64,000 bases of DNA, from NCBI RefSeq assembly GCF_016801865.2, contig NC_068938.1, positions 67,555,005 to 67,619,004 on the forward strand, read 5' to 3'. Origin of the DNA: Culex pipiens pallens. Taxonomy: Eukaryota > Arthropoda > Insecta > Diptera > Culicidae. Under the pieces are notes generated by a model that was not told the DNA's origin, did not search any database, and was given only the letters and a program-made list of their open reading frames with translations. This document shows, in pieces, positions 32,937-43,898 of this stretch. The number at the start of each line of letters is the position of its first letter. Position 1 is the stretch's first letter. The translations under genes and the position numbers were made by a program.

Positions 32937-34626
32937 GCGTTGCAACGTCACGAAAAAGGGACAGTTGTTTATGCCAACAGAAAACTAAACATTCAATCAT
33001 TTTGATAATTCGGATGCTCTTTTTACTTGGAAAGAGCTTTCAAATGCAACCTAGAGCGACTAAATTGGTTGTCTAGATCCAAAGTTACAACAGGTTTAAG
33101 TTTGCGTTGCAACGTCACGAAATTTTAAATCATATTAGGCAAAAAAGGTGTATGCGTAGTTGGTTTTTGAAAATAAAAGGATACTAAATATTATATATTT
33201 TTTATATAATGTTTCCGAGCATATTTACAGAAGAATTGTACATGGGTCATTCACAAATTCCGTTACTTAAGTTTGTATGCAACTCGAATAAAAGTAGGTA
33301 TTTTATGAAACTTGTTGAACAAATCTAAATAAATCGATGTTCACAAGGAGGGGGAGGGAGGATTCTAAAACTTTCAAAAAGGAATCACGTAGATACTGGA
33401 TGGCCCCTTTATGATAAACGTTTACGTGAGGGTTCATTCTAATACAATGCAACGATTTTTTTATTCCACACCCTTATGTAGGCCAATTTACAGTGGTTCG
33501 TTTTTTTTTACAAACTTTTGTCACTTTGTTGTTGGACGAACCCTTACCTAAATAAGTTGTATGCAACGTTTAGTTGTTCGCAATTCAAAATGTTATGTTG
33601 CGCAGGTAAACAGTTTTATTATTTCCTCAAATTTAATTTAAAAAGCACAAAAGTCAACAAAATAAGTTACGTTGTTTGCAGATCACCCCTTAGGGGCCAT
33701 CAACAAACGATATGGGCACTTTATTTATAAATTTCAGCCCTCCTGAAAACTTGAAGCTTTTCACCTCCCTTCTAAAACTTCCACGTGTTTTGTAAATAGC
33801 CCAAAACCATTAAAATATTAAGGGAGCGTTCTTGCATTACGTAACAAAACATTTATATGTTTAGACCCCCTCCACCCCCTGGTAATACATTGCCGATACA
33901 TTTTTTGTGTAAATCCTCGAACACCCCCCCTCCCCTTGACATTATGCCGTTACGTAATGCATGGACGCTCCATTACATGAATAGAGGAGGGGAGAGGGGG
34001 GGGGGTGTCCTTCGTGATAATGGAATAATATAAATATTTCTTTTTACATTGAAAACGCTTTGGAAAACTTCGTAAATCGCACTGCAACTGTGAAAGCGGT
34101 ATAGAGGGGGGGGGGGGGTCTAACGTAGGCGGGACAATCAATTCACATGTCCTTGTACTGTCTGTTAATGTCTTATAATAAAATCTTAACCTACAGTTGT
34201 TCAAACTAACAAAAACTATGATTTATTTTGAAATTAAAATTTCGTGACGTTGCAACGCAACGAAAATCCTGTTTTCAAAAACAGAGCGTTGCAACGTCAC
34301 GAAATGTAAGCGGTCTTTAAAAATCGAGGTTTGATTTTTTCTCAAAACTAGTGATTGCATTCGAAATTTGCCGTTTAACAGAGCAGAGTTTGTGGCAAAA
34401 CATGAATTGGGTCAGGATTGAGAAAAAGTCACGCGTTGCAACGTCACGCTACATATTCCCCTCTCAAAAACAGAATATTCGCTTAAAATAATGTTTCAAC
34501 ATTGTTTCTTGTAGGAAATTTAATGTACTTTCCGAATCTGTAATAACATATGTACCTTTTCAATTTATTTTTTGAGTTACAGCCGAAATACTGAAAAAAG
34601 AAAAGTCAAAGCGTTGCAACGTCACG
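32937..34626. mobile_element. Element with six dispersed 16-base words
   Basis: Defined here only by its internal words: GCGTTGCAACGTCACG at 32937, 33104, 34286, 34433 and 34611, and its reverse at 34243. Each copy is perfect. Terminal repeats were not found, so the limits given are minimal. The MITE at 33823-33972 lies inside it. The word is related to that of the 24577-26434 element. Confidence 0.65.
33823..33972. mobile_element. 150-base MITE
   Basis: Inverted ends GGAGCGTTCTTGCATTACGT and, at the right, ACGTAATGCATGGACGCTCC. The interior is rich in C runs (ACCCCCTCCACCCCC), which pair poorly. Nested in the 32937-34626 region. Confidence 0.75.
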
Positions 34627-35540
34627 GCGGAATGTGTCTTATATTAAATCAGAAATTCCCAATTTTTCATCGATTTTTCGCTGAATTTGGCTAATTCCAG
34701 ACTTTTCCCGACTTTCTGGAAATGTTGATAAAACCAGCAGTAGTACGTTTTTCAAAAATGTACCATGGGATTTGAACTCTTTTTTCTCCTTATAGCAATT
34801 CAATTTGTAAAATATTTCAAAAAATATAATAAATAGTTAAAAATTAGTGTAATGCTTGAAAAATATTTTTTACCAAAAAAATATCAATGTGTTTGTTTTA
34901 TGTTTATTCCATAATTTTGTGAGTACAAAAATAGACCGAAACATTCTAAACAAAGTCATCAAACACCACACAAGAGAATCTCGACACCCCTTCACCTAAT
35001 AAACATGTCCAACCGGCCAATTCAAAACCTGTCCAGATAACATTCTACCAATCCACCAATCGACTGCCGCATTCTAAAGTCACTCAACGATAAACAGCAA
35101 CAAAAAAAACTTGGCTCCCAGCTTCACACCATGCTCACCAATTACCGTCCACCTCTTCCAAACACTCTGCTGGAAGAACTGAACCGGCTAATTAATGAAA
35201 ATCACTTCACCGTTTCGGATCAATCAATTTGCAAAAAAAGTCGAAAAAAAACAAAAACAACAGAAGCTTCTGCGCAACTCTGCGAAATGTTAGGTTAGGT
35301 TAGATCTTTTTTTTTGTTTTACTGGAAGAAACTTGATCCGAGCGCCTCTCTCTCCACGTAAAACAACGCGTGGAATTAATTAGAAATGCTGTGTGTGGGG
35401 CAACAACAATAGAGAAGAAGTCAGCAGCAGCAGTATGTGCGCGTGTTTGTTGTGAATTCTTCGTGTCGTTTATTGATGGTGTTTGTGCTGTGTTTCCATT
35501 GTCTAGCCGATTTAGTCAGCGAGCGTGAAAAGATCGATTC
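34627..35540. other. Upstream region of the 35802 exon
   Basis: AT-rich up to about 35300, then richer in CA/GA and CpG. No repeat or gene recognised; likely holds regulatory DNA for the following exon. Confidence 0.4.
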
Positions 35541-35545
35541 AGTGT
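35536..35545 (+). promoter_or_regulatory. Possible initiator (TTCAGTG)
   Basis: TCAGTG at 35539-35544 matches the arthropod initiator core, about 260 bases upstream of the ATG. No TATA box is evident. An alternative is that the exon begins at an acceptor near 35505 (TTGTCTAG). Confidence 0.3.
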
Positions 35546-35801
35546 TACGCGAACTGTGCGCGTGAACGAAACGAAAAATCGATGAGCAAATTTTGCAAGA
35601 AGCAGCAGCAGATATTGCGGAGTCAACGGCATTCCGAACAAAATGGGCTGCAATAGACGCTGGTCGTGATTAAGAATTGGAAGAGGAATTACACGATGAA
35701 GACCGCAAAGTGACAACATTGATTTTGAGAAGAGTTTTTTTTTTGTTTTTTGGGAGAGTGAAAGAGAGTGAGTGAGAAGATAACGAAGAAACGAAACGAA
35801 A

Positions 35802-37416
35802 ATGCGTATCAAACATCATCCGGGCAGGGCGATCGAGGCGAGCCTCTCGCTGGAGCAGAACAGTGCGATGGGGGCGCTGTACGAGGCCAACTGGGACAAG
35901 GTGCAGTCGAGTATGAACTCGTTGATCGAGAGTCACCACGTGCTTCCGGGGACCCGGGAGGACACGGGCAAGTTGACGCCGTTCCGGGAGCTGGACGAGG
36001 ACGACGAGGGTCTGCCCGACGAGGATGAGGATGATGCGCAAGCGCTGAAGCGTAGCAGCACTGTACTGAAGGCCTTGAATGGCTACCGACCGTCCACGAT
36101 ACGCCGCATCCGGAACCGCCAGTTTCCGGAGTGGGACGAGCTGAAGGAACCCAGCTACTCGGAGGAGAATTTGGACACGATACGACCTCACAGCTCCCGG
36201 AAACCGTTCGCCAACACGCACAGGCCACTGCCTCCTATAGCAGTGCCAGGTCACAATGGTTACCGGCTGCAGCATCAGCTACCACAGCATTCGCCAGCAT
36301 CCAAAGAGTACCGCATGTACGCCAACATCGCCTCGTCGGAGAGCTTCCGTGGACCGTCGCCGGGTGCCCCCAAAGGGGTCGCCCTCAAGCGATCCAACAC
36401 GGTAGCGGTCCAGCCGGGCGGGTCCACCGACATGTACCGCCCCAGGACGCTGGACCGTCGGGACGTCTTTCAGCGCTTGAAAGAGAAAGTCCGCCAACAG
36501 AAGCCGATCGACGAGTTCTCCGATCACCAACGAAGCTACGGATTTCCTGCCAACGCCGCACCAACCAAAACCAACTCTAGATATAAACCTAGCGGCGCCC
36601 CCTACTGTGATAGTAAAAATTCTAAGTCTCTCGAGTCGATCTCGACCTTTCCGGACTTTCGGCGCGGCAGTGACGACAGCGAAAGCAATCTCTCGATCGG
36701 CGATCGCATGACCGGCTACCGCTCCTCCAGCGATCTCTGCTCGCAAATCTACCGCGAGGACGACAAGTCCTTCCGGAATATCCCGAAAGCGACCGCCACC
36801 CTGTCCCGCAACAAGAGCGTCAAGGGACGTCCCATCCTGGACGACATCCCGGCGGACCTACTCCCACGATCCACCGACTCGGACCGTTCCAAAAAGAACA
36901 AAAAGGTCGGCTTCGGCAAGATGCTGTACAACACCATCTCCGCCGGAACCAAGTTCCCCCGCGCCCTCCTTAAAAACCACTTCAACAAGGACTCCTCCGA
37001 AACGTCCGAATACGACAGCTTCAGCTACCGCGACTCGGAACCTCCCTCCCCCTACCAATCCCAATCTTCCCCCTCATCCTCCAAATCCAACTCCTCAGCT
37101 TCCTCCTCCTCCTCCTTCAAGAAGCTGTTCCGAAGTCGCTCCCGCTCGAACCGTCGCCAGCAGGGTAGCTCTTCGAGCTCGGATTCCGCCGATTCGTTCC
37201 TCGTTCCGACACCCGAGGAACGTCCCGTTCCGCCACCACTTCCGGCGCCACGAATCCCAACTAGCAGTAGTAGCGTTGCGGCTGCTGCTGCCGCCGTTGT
37301 TCACCAGAACATCGTTCCGGGCGTGCATACGTACGCCCGGAAGCGACGTACGGGCAACCTGAACGCCGAACCGATTTATGGAAATCTTGAAGAGGTGTAC
37401 GACAACGAGAATGAAG
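35802..37416 (+). CDS. Large coding exon of a Ser/Pro-rich cytoplasmic protein
   Basis: An uninterrupted frame with an ATG in good context (CGAAAATGCG) runs 538 codons to AATGAAG|GTAAGA, a clear splice donor at 37416/37417; the frame would stop eleven bases later, so the protein continues in another exon. No signal peptide or membrane segment. An acidic patch (ELDEDDEGLPDEDEDD, about residues 68-83) is followed by basic stretches, a serine-rich region (about 425-450) with FKKLFRSRSRS, a proline stretch (RPVPPPLPAPRIP, about 476-488), a poly-alanine run (about 496-501), and near the end two tyrosine motifs, IYGNL and VYDNE, of the kind bound by SH2 or PTB domains. It looks like the N-terminal part of a signalling scaffold or the intracellular part of a membrane protein. 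The family is not recognised. Confidence 0.88.
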
Positions 37417-39053
37417 GTAAGATCTGAAATCTGCTTGTTGTTACTTGAGTTGTGTGACGGACAACAAGCTGTCATTTAAAATTATGATTCTCTTGTTGGA
37501 AACAAGGGCGTCTATGCGAAGTGTCCCTACAATCGTTAAGAATCCCCATCTAAGCGTCAGTATTTGTGGTATTACCATTCTTTCAAACAAACTTATTCAC
37601 GTGAGTGTACAGATTACACAACTCGACATTTATGAAGTTAATGTCAGTAAATATTTCAGTTTTATCAAGGTATGATGGATTTGGACTCCCTGAACACGCT
37701 CCAATCGACAGAATTAATTTTTAATGAATTCTCTGCCGATAAACAACATTGTTAATTTGGGTATAAATGCTTAGAATTATCTTCAGCAATCTTTTTACCG
37801 GCATCATGTTCAGGGTTCCCAAATCTATCATACCTTGTGTTGTGTTATGATGCTATTAATTAACCTTTCGGCAGTCGCGCCAGTGAATCATTTGTGAGGA
37901 ATGCCCAGAAACGCGACTTCTTGAAGGATGACAGATGATCGATTTGCATCTCCTGTGTACAAGTACCAGGTTGCCCGTAGGTACGAAAATCATGCAAGAA
38001 CTCTACCCAATCCAAGACCTAGGTGATCAAAACGAGTACAATTTGCTTCTACAACAAATCGTGACAAACCCGTAAAGACCCAATTGTAAACTTAACGACT
38101 CGTTACCCCCGAGCTAACCCTCAAATTCGCAAAGTTCAACGCTCTTCTCGGTTTAACGCACCCAAAGTCATTGACACTTCCGTGATCGCTGTGCGATTCT
38201 GGTTCTGAGAGGCCATCCTGCGCGCAACGATTATCCTCAACTCGAGTCGCTGAACGTTTTTTCGCTCGAAACCCCCTTGCATTGCCAAGATGGAAATCGG
38301 AAATTTATAGCCTCGGCCTGAACTCGCTTATGTCATATTGGTCGCGCGTTACCTTTAAAGAGGTTGCATGTCGTCGACGTTTTATCAGCGTGGTTTTGTT
38401 TTGGTTCGGACCGGTTTTGGCCTTAGTCTCGTTGCACGAATCGGACTGCGCGCGGCACCAATATGGAAAGTTCACCTAATTGGATGCGGTGGACCCTTAT
38501 CGCGGGCATCGCATAAGTTGGGGGTTCGGAATTGATTGGCAGAGATCGGAGTTGGTGGTGGTGCTAGCGTATTGACATCCTGTTGTAGATGTGAAGGATC
38601 AAGCGGAGTTGGAATTCTTTGTTTATTTGTATGGGGGATCTGGAGGTCAACCAGCTCTGCGGGGGGGCGTTTCGATGAATTCGCAGGTGGTTGAGTGATC
38701 TTTGTAGAGTTGTTGGATCTTTGGTTTAATACTCAATTCTCCATGTAATTCAGTTTTACGTTTCAACTCCTAAACTGAACTTTAGGAATGTGGTATGATT
38801 GGTTAGTGTTGTTTTCGATATTGGTACATATCTACTAGTGTTACCATTATCTTTGGTAACACTATGACCTTTAAGGTCCACTTTTCGTATATTCTAGGTT
38901 ATCCAAAGTGTTTTGGAATCCAGAACTTCGTAACAACCCAATTCTATCAAGTTTACGAAAAAAACGAAGTTGACTTTATAGCTGTCGGCCACCATTGCTA
39001 GTGCACGGAGCGACGGCGCCGAATACCCATATTTACACAAAGAATTTTAGAGC
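37417..39053. other. Intron or intergenic DNA after the coding exon
   Basis: Starts with a splice donor. The part 38100-38620 is GC-richer but has no convincing frame. The body of the tRNA-like element below may begin near 38980. Confidence 0.45.
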
Positions 39054-39130
39054 GCCCGCCGCGGGATTCGAACCGGCAACCTCTGGATTGTGAGTCCAGT
39101 GCGCGGTCCGATTGATCCACACGGGCGGGC
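39054..39130 (-). tRNA. tRNA-like sequence, anticodon CAC (Val type)
   Basis: On the minus strand a 77-base cloverleaf can be drawn: acceptor GCCCGCC with GGCGGGC, D stem GTGG/CCGC, anticodon stem CTGGA/TCCAG with loop CTCACAA (anticodon CAC), and T loop TTCGAAT within B-box word GGTTCGAATCC. The T stem has one mismatch and the D region deviates from an A box. Adjacent sequence on the 3' side of this strand (GCTCTAAAATTC onward) suggests it may be the head of a tRNA-derived SINE rather than a working tRNA gene. Confidence 0.6.
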
Positions 39131-40110
39131 ATCAAGTTTACGATCATGCTATATATTCAGAGCTGTCCCCACAACCTTTTGCTAACACTATGAACTCTAT
39201 AGTCCACTATATTGGGATGTTCTGGTTCACCCAAGGTATCCTGGAATAAAGATCTTAGAGTCTGTCGCATAGTTTAACATGATTCTACCAAGTTTACTCT
39301 AGTGATATCAAAATCAAGAGATATCCTCAAAACCTCTTGGTAACATTAAGATCATTGGGGTCTACTTCTGAAATGTACTGGGTTTTCAATAGTATTTGTC
39401 CAGAGATATCCCCACGACCTGCAGGTTGTTCAAACTGGATGCAAAACTTGTCCCGATTGTGAGTTACAACAAATGCAATGCATCAACGTCAACCGTTACG
39501 CAAGTTCAACCGACTAACCTCTTCCTAGTAACTCCGCCGGGCATAACCCGGCAAATCCCAACTTGCAAATCATCACCACATTAGCAGCCTCTTCGCAGCT
39601 ACTTAAGTCCCCATTGAAGACGTGTCGTCGACGGCAGCCGTTAATTGTGACACTTTCTTCTTGCCAACTTCGCGGAATACCTCGACTTCGTGTGTTTACA
39701 TCATTCCGCGCGCGCGATTTCCCAGCGAAAAGTGACGAAGAGTAAGATTATCGCGCGCGCCATTTAGGTAATGACAAAACACGCTTTTCCGTGTTGGACC
39801 CGGCCTTGCCAAAATGATGCGCCGTAGGGAGTCGTACATCTCGGAAGGATGGCATCTTCCGTTTTCATTCGGCATGTGACCAACGACGACGGTTTATGTA
39901 TGAGGAAGCCTGTTTTTGGCATTTTTAATGTTTGGACCTGCTCGACGACGACGAAGTCGTCCGAGGAATACCAACGATGAGTCCCCAAGTTGGAGTCGTC
40001 AACCAGAGAGATGGTAATTGGTTTCCGATTTGAATTTTGTAACCTGCCTGCCCCCGTCGTCGTCTGGGAGTTATCTCGCCGTATAAAAGTGAAAGTTACG
40101 TCTAGGGGAT
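39131..40110. other. Intergenic stretch, nothing recognised
   Basis: Moderately GC-rich around 39400-40080, with a short minus frame (39764-40246) lacking domain features. Confidence 0.4.
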
Positions 40111-41189
40111 CTACACAGAAAAAAAAATGTAAATTTACCCGACACTGAAACCTTGTTTTGAACGTAAACATGCTCAATGTAATTTTGAAATTCATTGTAA
40201 ATAGATGTATTGCATTTAAAGAGCCTTCATGTAAAGTCAGATTCAACGTAATGCTTGAACTTCATTCAAGTGGAACTTTTGTTTTTTGCTCGTCACAAAT
40301 TTGAAAGTTGAAAAGCATGTAAATGCACTTATGATGTATATTTGTGGAATTTAAAATTTGAAAAACATGTAAATTTAAAGTTCAATTGTTTTGCGAGTGA
40401 CAGCTCACAAAAACAAATCAGTTCATTTGTTGTTAATGCTTGGTGCGCTTGGTGCGAAGTTCAGTGAAAGTGTTTTCGTATCAAATGAAACGGTAAAACG
40501 CTCTATTTTAGTCCAAACAAACTAGATAAATGTCATTAGTGGCAAAACGATTTTCACGACAGTCGGCAAACAATGGTCAGCGGATGTTGTGGCCGTACTC
40601 CGCGGAGAATCCGGAGAGCGGTTTCTGAATAAAGTTGATTGCTAAATAACAACATTGGTAAGCATTAAACATCAATAGTTCAAGCTAAACATTGTGAATG
40701 GACCAATGTGGATCTGTAAACAAAGAGCTCATTCTTAAAGTAAACATCCACTGAAGGGATAAGATGTACTATTTGTTTACAAATCCACAATGTTTTGCTT
40801 GAGTTGTTACATTAGTTCACAATTAAAAAGTCCAGTTTTACCCAGTTGCTCAAAAGCGGTGTTCGGAACCAGATAACTGTCAACCGGGTTCCCCGTACTT
40901 GTCGTATAATTTACACCCAATTTCTTCCCTAGACCTAGATGCACCTGCCTTTATCATCTTTTTTTTACTCACTGTGCTGTCTACGCGATTGCTCATGCTC
41001 TTTCCCGCGGTGGCTCGATACGGTGATGCTCCGCCAGACTTCCGATTCCGGTTCTCGTCATTCCGCTTCCTCCACATAGTCCCAGCATTACGGCGGATTG
41101 TGCCACCGTGTCTACCGCTTCCTCACGACACCTGTTCACCCTTCGTCGGTCTTCGCCTCCTCTAGCCGCACCGCAGCTGCTGAGTTGTC

Positions 41190-41968
41190 GTGGCCCGTGT
41201 GGTGCGGGGCAAGGGGGACTGGGACAACGCCTTGCCAGACCTCCGTAGTCTGGAGAGATTGACGCGATACAAATACCCTGTGATTTTCGCCGACAATTAT
41301 TATTTGGTAAGCAAATTATTTCTATTTTCATTTACCTCCAAAAGGGCGTTTCATTTCTTCATTTTATTCTCGCCTTTTCTTCCTTCACCTTCGCAAGGAA
41401 TCAAACAAGCCACAAATCCCACCCACACTCACACACAGAGCTGCTTACGTCGAGTTGGCGTTCGGACCGCGCGACCGAAGGCCTGCACCACGTTGGCAAA
41501 GTTGCGGTTGTACTGGATGCGGCGCTTGGCACGGCCGGTCTTCTTTTTCTTTTCCTTCTTCTCGACCTTCGGCGTTTGGCCCGACATTGCCGGCACGGGC
41601 CAGCGAACCGTGTACCTTACCACCGAGCAGCGGCACGGTCAGGTCGAGTTCGGCCGAGCCGGGGGTGGACACGAGCGAGTCGTGGGCGAGCAGCATGCCC
41701 TCGCAGGACAGCACCAGCTGGGCCGGTTCCTCGATGCACTCCAGGGCGGCGAGCTTTACCTTGGTACATCTTGGATGGTTTCCCGGGGTCCGACCTCTAG
41801 GACGTGAGTGTTCAGTCCACGAACGTGCAACTGCATTTTGATCTGGCGTTTCTAGCACGGCACGAATCAGAAAAAGGACGATTTGCTGCTACTTTTCCCG
41901 AATTCAGCATTATTTTTTTGCAGATTGATAAGCAGTTTCAACTGATCGCGGCAAATGATTATGACTGA
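41190..41968 (+). pseudogene. Two-exon coding remnant
   Basis: The frame 41190-41306 (ends RYKYPVIFADNYYL) meets a donor TTG|GTAAGC; an acceptor TTTTTTTGCAG at 41923 opens an exon in the same phase (IDKQFQLIAANDYD, stop at 41966-41968). The S30 retrocopy lies in the intervening intron on the opposite strand. A TGA limits the frame upstream at 41181, so the 5' part is lost or spliced from elsewhere. No family recognised. Confidence 0.35.
41445..41836 (-). pseudogene. RpS30: Retrocopy of FAU-type ubiquitin-like/ribosomal protein S30
   Basis: From ATG (41836) to TAA (41447-41445) the minus strand encodes a protein collinear with FAU: a ubiquitin-like N-terminal domain (MQLHVRGLNTH, VKLAALECIEEPAQLVLS), the LGGKVHGSLARAG junction, then the basic S30 part (TPKVEKKEKKKKTGRAKRR, IQYNR) and the RGPNANST end. 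Three frame breaks, near 41765, 41588 and 41470, prevent translation. No introns are present, a pyrimidine-rich TOP-like start (TCCTTTTTC, about 41880) precedes the ATG and AATAAAA follows near 41366, all as expected of a full-length processed copy. No poly(A) tract or target duplication was found. S30 is a component of the 40S ribosomal subunit. Confidence 0.88.
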
Positions 41969-42765
41969 GCTGTCAACGTTTAGTGGAATCTTCCTTCTTT
42001 GTCATTCATGGTGCAAGCAGGACAGAAAGAGCGAATTTGACAGCTGCACGCTCAGGAGTGTTTGTACACTGTTGACTCAAACTTAGTTTGGTTGCTTTCA
42101 TTATGTACTCTAAACGTGAGTAACATACTCAAGCTAAGACTCAAAATAAAGTTATTTTTTCTCAGGGAGTTCCCTCAATTTTCAAAATTGCAAAAAACCT
42201 GTTTGGTACAAATTTAAATTAAACTTTTTGTCTCTCGGCCATGGTCGGGTTATAAGGGTCGAGGAGGCTAATTTTATTTTTATTTTTAAACAAAAAGTAT
42301 CAAAAAATGCTGAATACATTGTAACAGTCATACTACTCTTAAAATTGTAAAAAAAATCAATAAATTAATAAAAATATCGATTTTTTTAAAGTGCCGATTT
42401 CAAATTTGAAGGCCACGTAGTTTATGTACGATAGTGTTTCTCTAGAAAAAGTAGCCCCTTGCAATACCCAATTTTGATTACACGCAACTCCAACTAAACG
42501 TCTGAAGCTGGATGGTTACCATCAAAGTAAACAAAAATAATAAAAAATAAGATCGAGTGCAAACTTTGGAGGGTCTCACGCTGGTTGCGGCCTGTTGCGG
42601 CCAAGGAAGGTGATTTGGACACGACGGATAACCCACATTCCGGTGACGGCCGATGTTGCATCGAGTATAACCGTTTCCTGATAATATAGCTTTTGCTGGA
42701 TCACGGCACAAAGGTGCACGCCTCAGATAAAGACGATCTGTCCGGAACTAGCTCTGTCAACCTGA

Positions 42766-43354
42766 ACGTGGCCGATTCGTGAAAATTTACCTCGCCGCAG
42801 TACGCGGCCACTAATGGAAAGTCCGCAAACTGTTGATCAAGGTAAAATCCTTTTAGATTTGCTATTTATTTATTTTTTAAATGTCTTTTTTTATGCAGTG
42901 ATGGCGATGGAGTGCTCAATGACCGATCGGCTGAGGAGCACACGGCACCGAACCGTTATATAGGACCAAGATGCTCAAACGAGTCTGGATTTGGTTACCA
43001 CCGACGAAACCTTCACGATGCTGGAGGCACTATGACGCTGTTGGTCTCATTTATTCAGGTGGGACGAATTGTTGAACGACATCAAACGTAATTAATATTG
43101 TATTTTGTTGTAGATCCTGGCTGCTGCCACCTCCGTCTAATACGTGTTGCCGAATCGAAACTCGACGGTTTCGTGCTTCAAACCAACAACCACTAGCTGC
43201 CATCCGTTTCCGCCTTCCTCAGATGGATGAATTTATCGATACGGTGAAGAGCGCGCCAAACATGATGGGCATCTTGCCCTACGGCACAAGGACCAGAAGC
43301 GTGTCGATGTACGGCCTCCGGCACAAGCCACTGAGAAAGATCCCGCACGTATGA
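42766..43354 (+). pseudogene. Three-exon gene remnant with phase-preserved introns
   Basis: Exons 42766-42841, 42899-43058 and 43114-43354 are joined by GT-AG introns of 57 and 55 bases. They total 477 bases, exactly 159 codons, in one phase to a terminal TGA. Two internal stops (TAG 42961, TGA 43033) and a TGA at 42763 just upstream break it. The last exon is fully open for about 80 codons and contains MDEFIDTVKSAPNMMGILPY and a basic end. No domain is recognised, nor any membrane segment. Confidence 0.5.
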
Positions 43355-43898
43355 GATTTGGATCTGATGATTACTGTAGGGTTAATATCATCTTGACTAC
43401 ATCAGCTGTAAGTATTGCATTTTTTTTTCATTTTAAGTCAATCTCGCAGAGATAAATTCACAGTTTGATAAGCTTTTTTCCTATACTTTTATATTACTCC
43501 GTTGAATTTAAAATCTGATACTACTTTTCAAGCTCTTAGCCCAATGTAGTTTAGAATCATTCACTTTTGTCTTTTATGATCAAAAATAAGTACTCTTTGA
43601 ATGAAGTCAAGTGCTTGATTTGATCAGAAAGGATAAAAAAACCACATTTGGCCATAGAAGCATTTGAAATTTACATCGGATTTAAAATTCAACGGAGTAA
43701 AATTTTTTTTGCTTTGGTAAATTTACATCATTTTCATCGGAAATTTACAAGTTTTCGAATGGTTGACTGTTCGTTGCGTTTACGTCGGAAGGCATGTAAA
43801 TTTCAGTTGAAGTTGATGTAAATAAGCATCATTAATGACGTGCACTTTTGGTACATCATAAATGATGTAAATTTACCGGATTTTTTTTTTCTGTGTAG

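Larger units (their letters stand above)
40111..43898. mobile_element. Possible large TIR element enclosing gene debris
   Basis: CTACACAGAAAAAAAAAT at 40111 is exactly inverted at 43881-43898, and both sides continue inward with AT-rich repeats of (C/G)ATGTAAATTTAC words (left to about 40420, right from about 43660). Between them lie an S30 retrocopy and broken multi-exon gene sequence. It could be one gene-carrying transposon or two separate MITE copies that happen to face each other; no target duplication was found. Confidence 0.45.
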
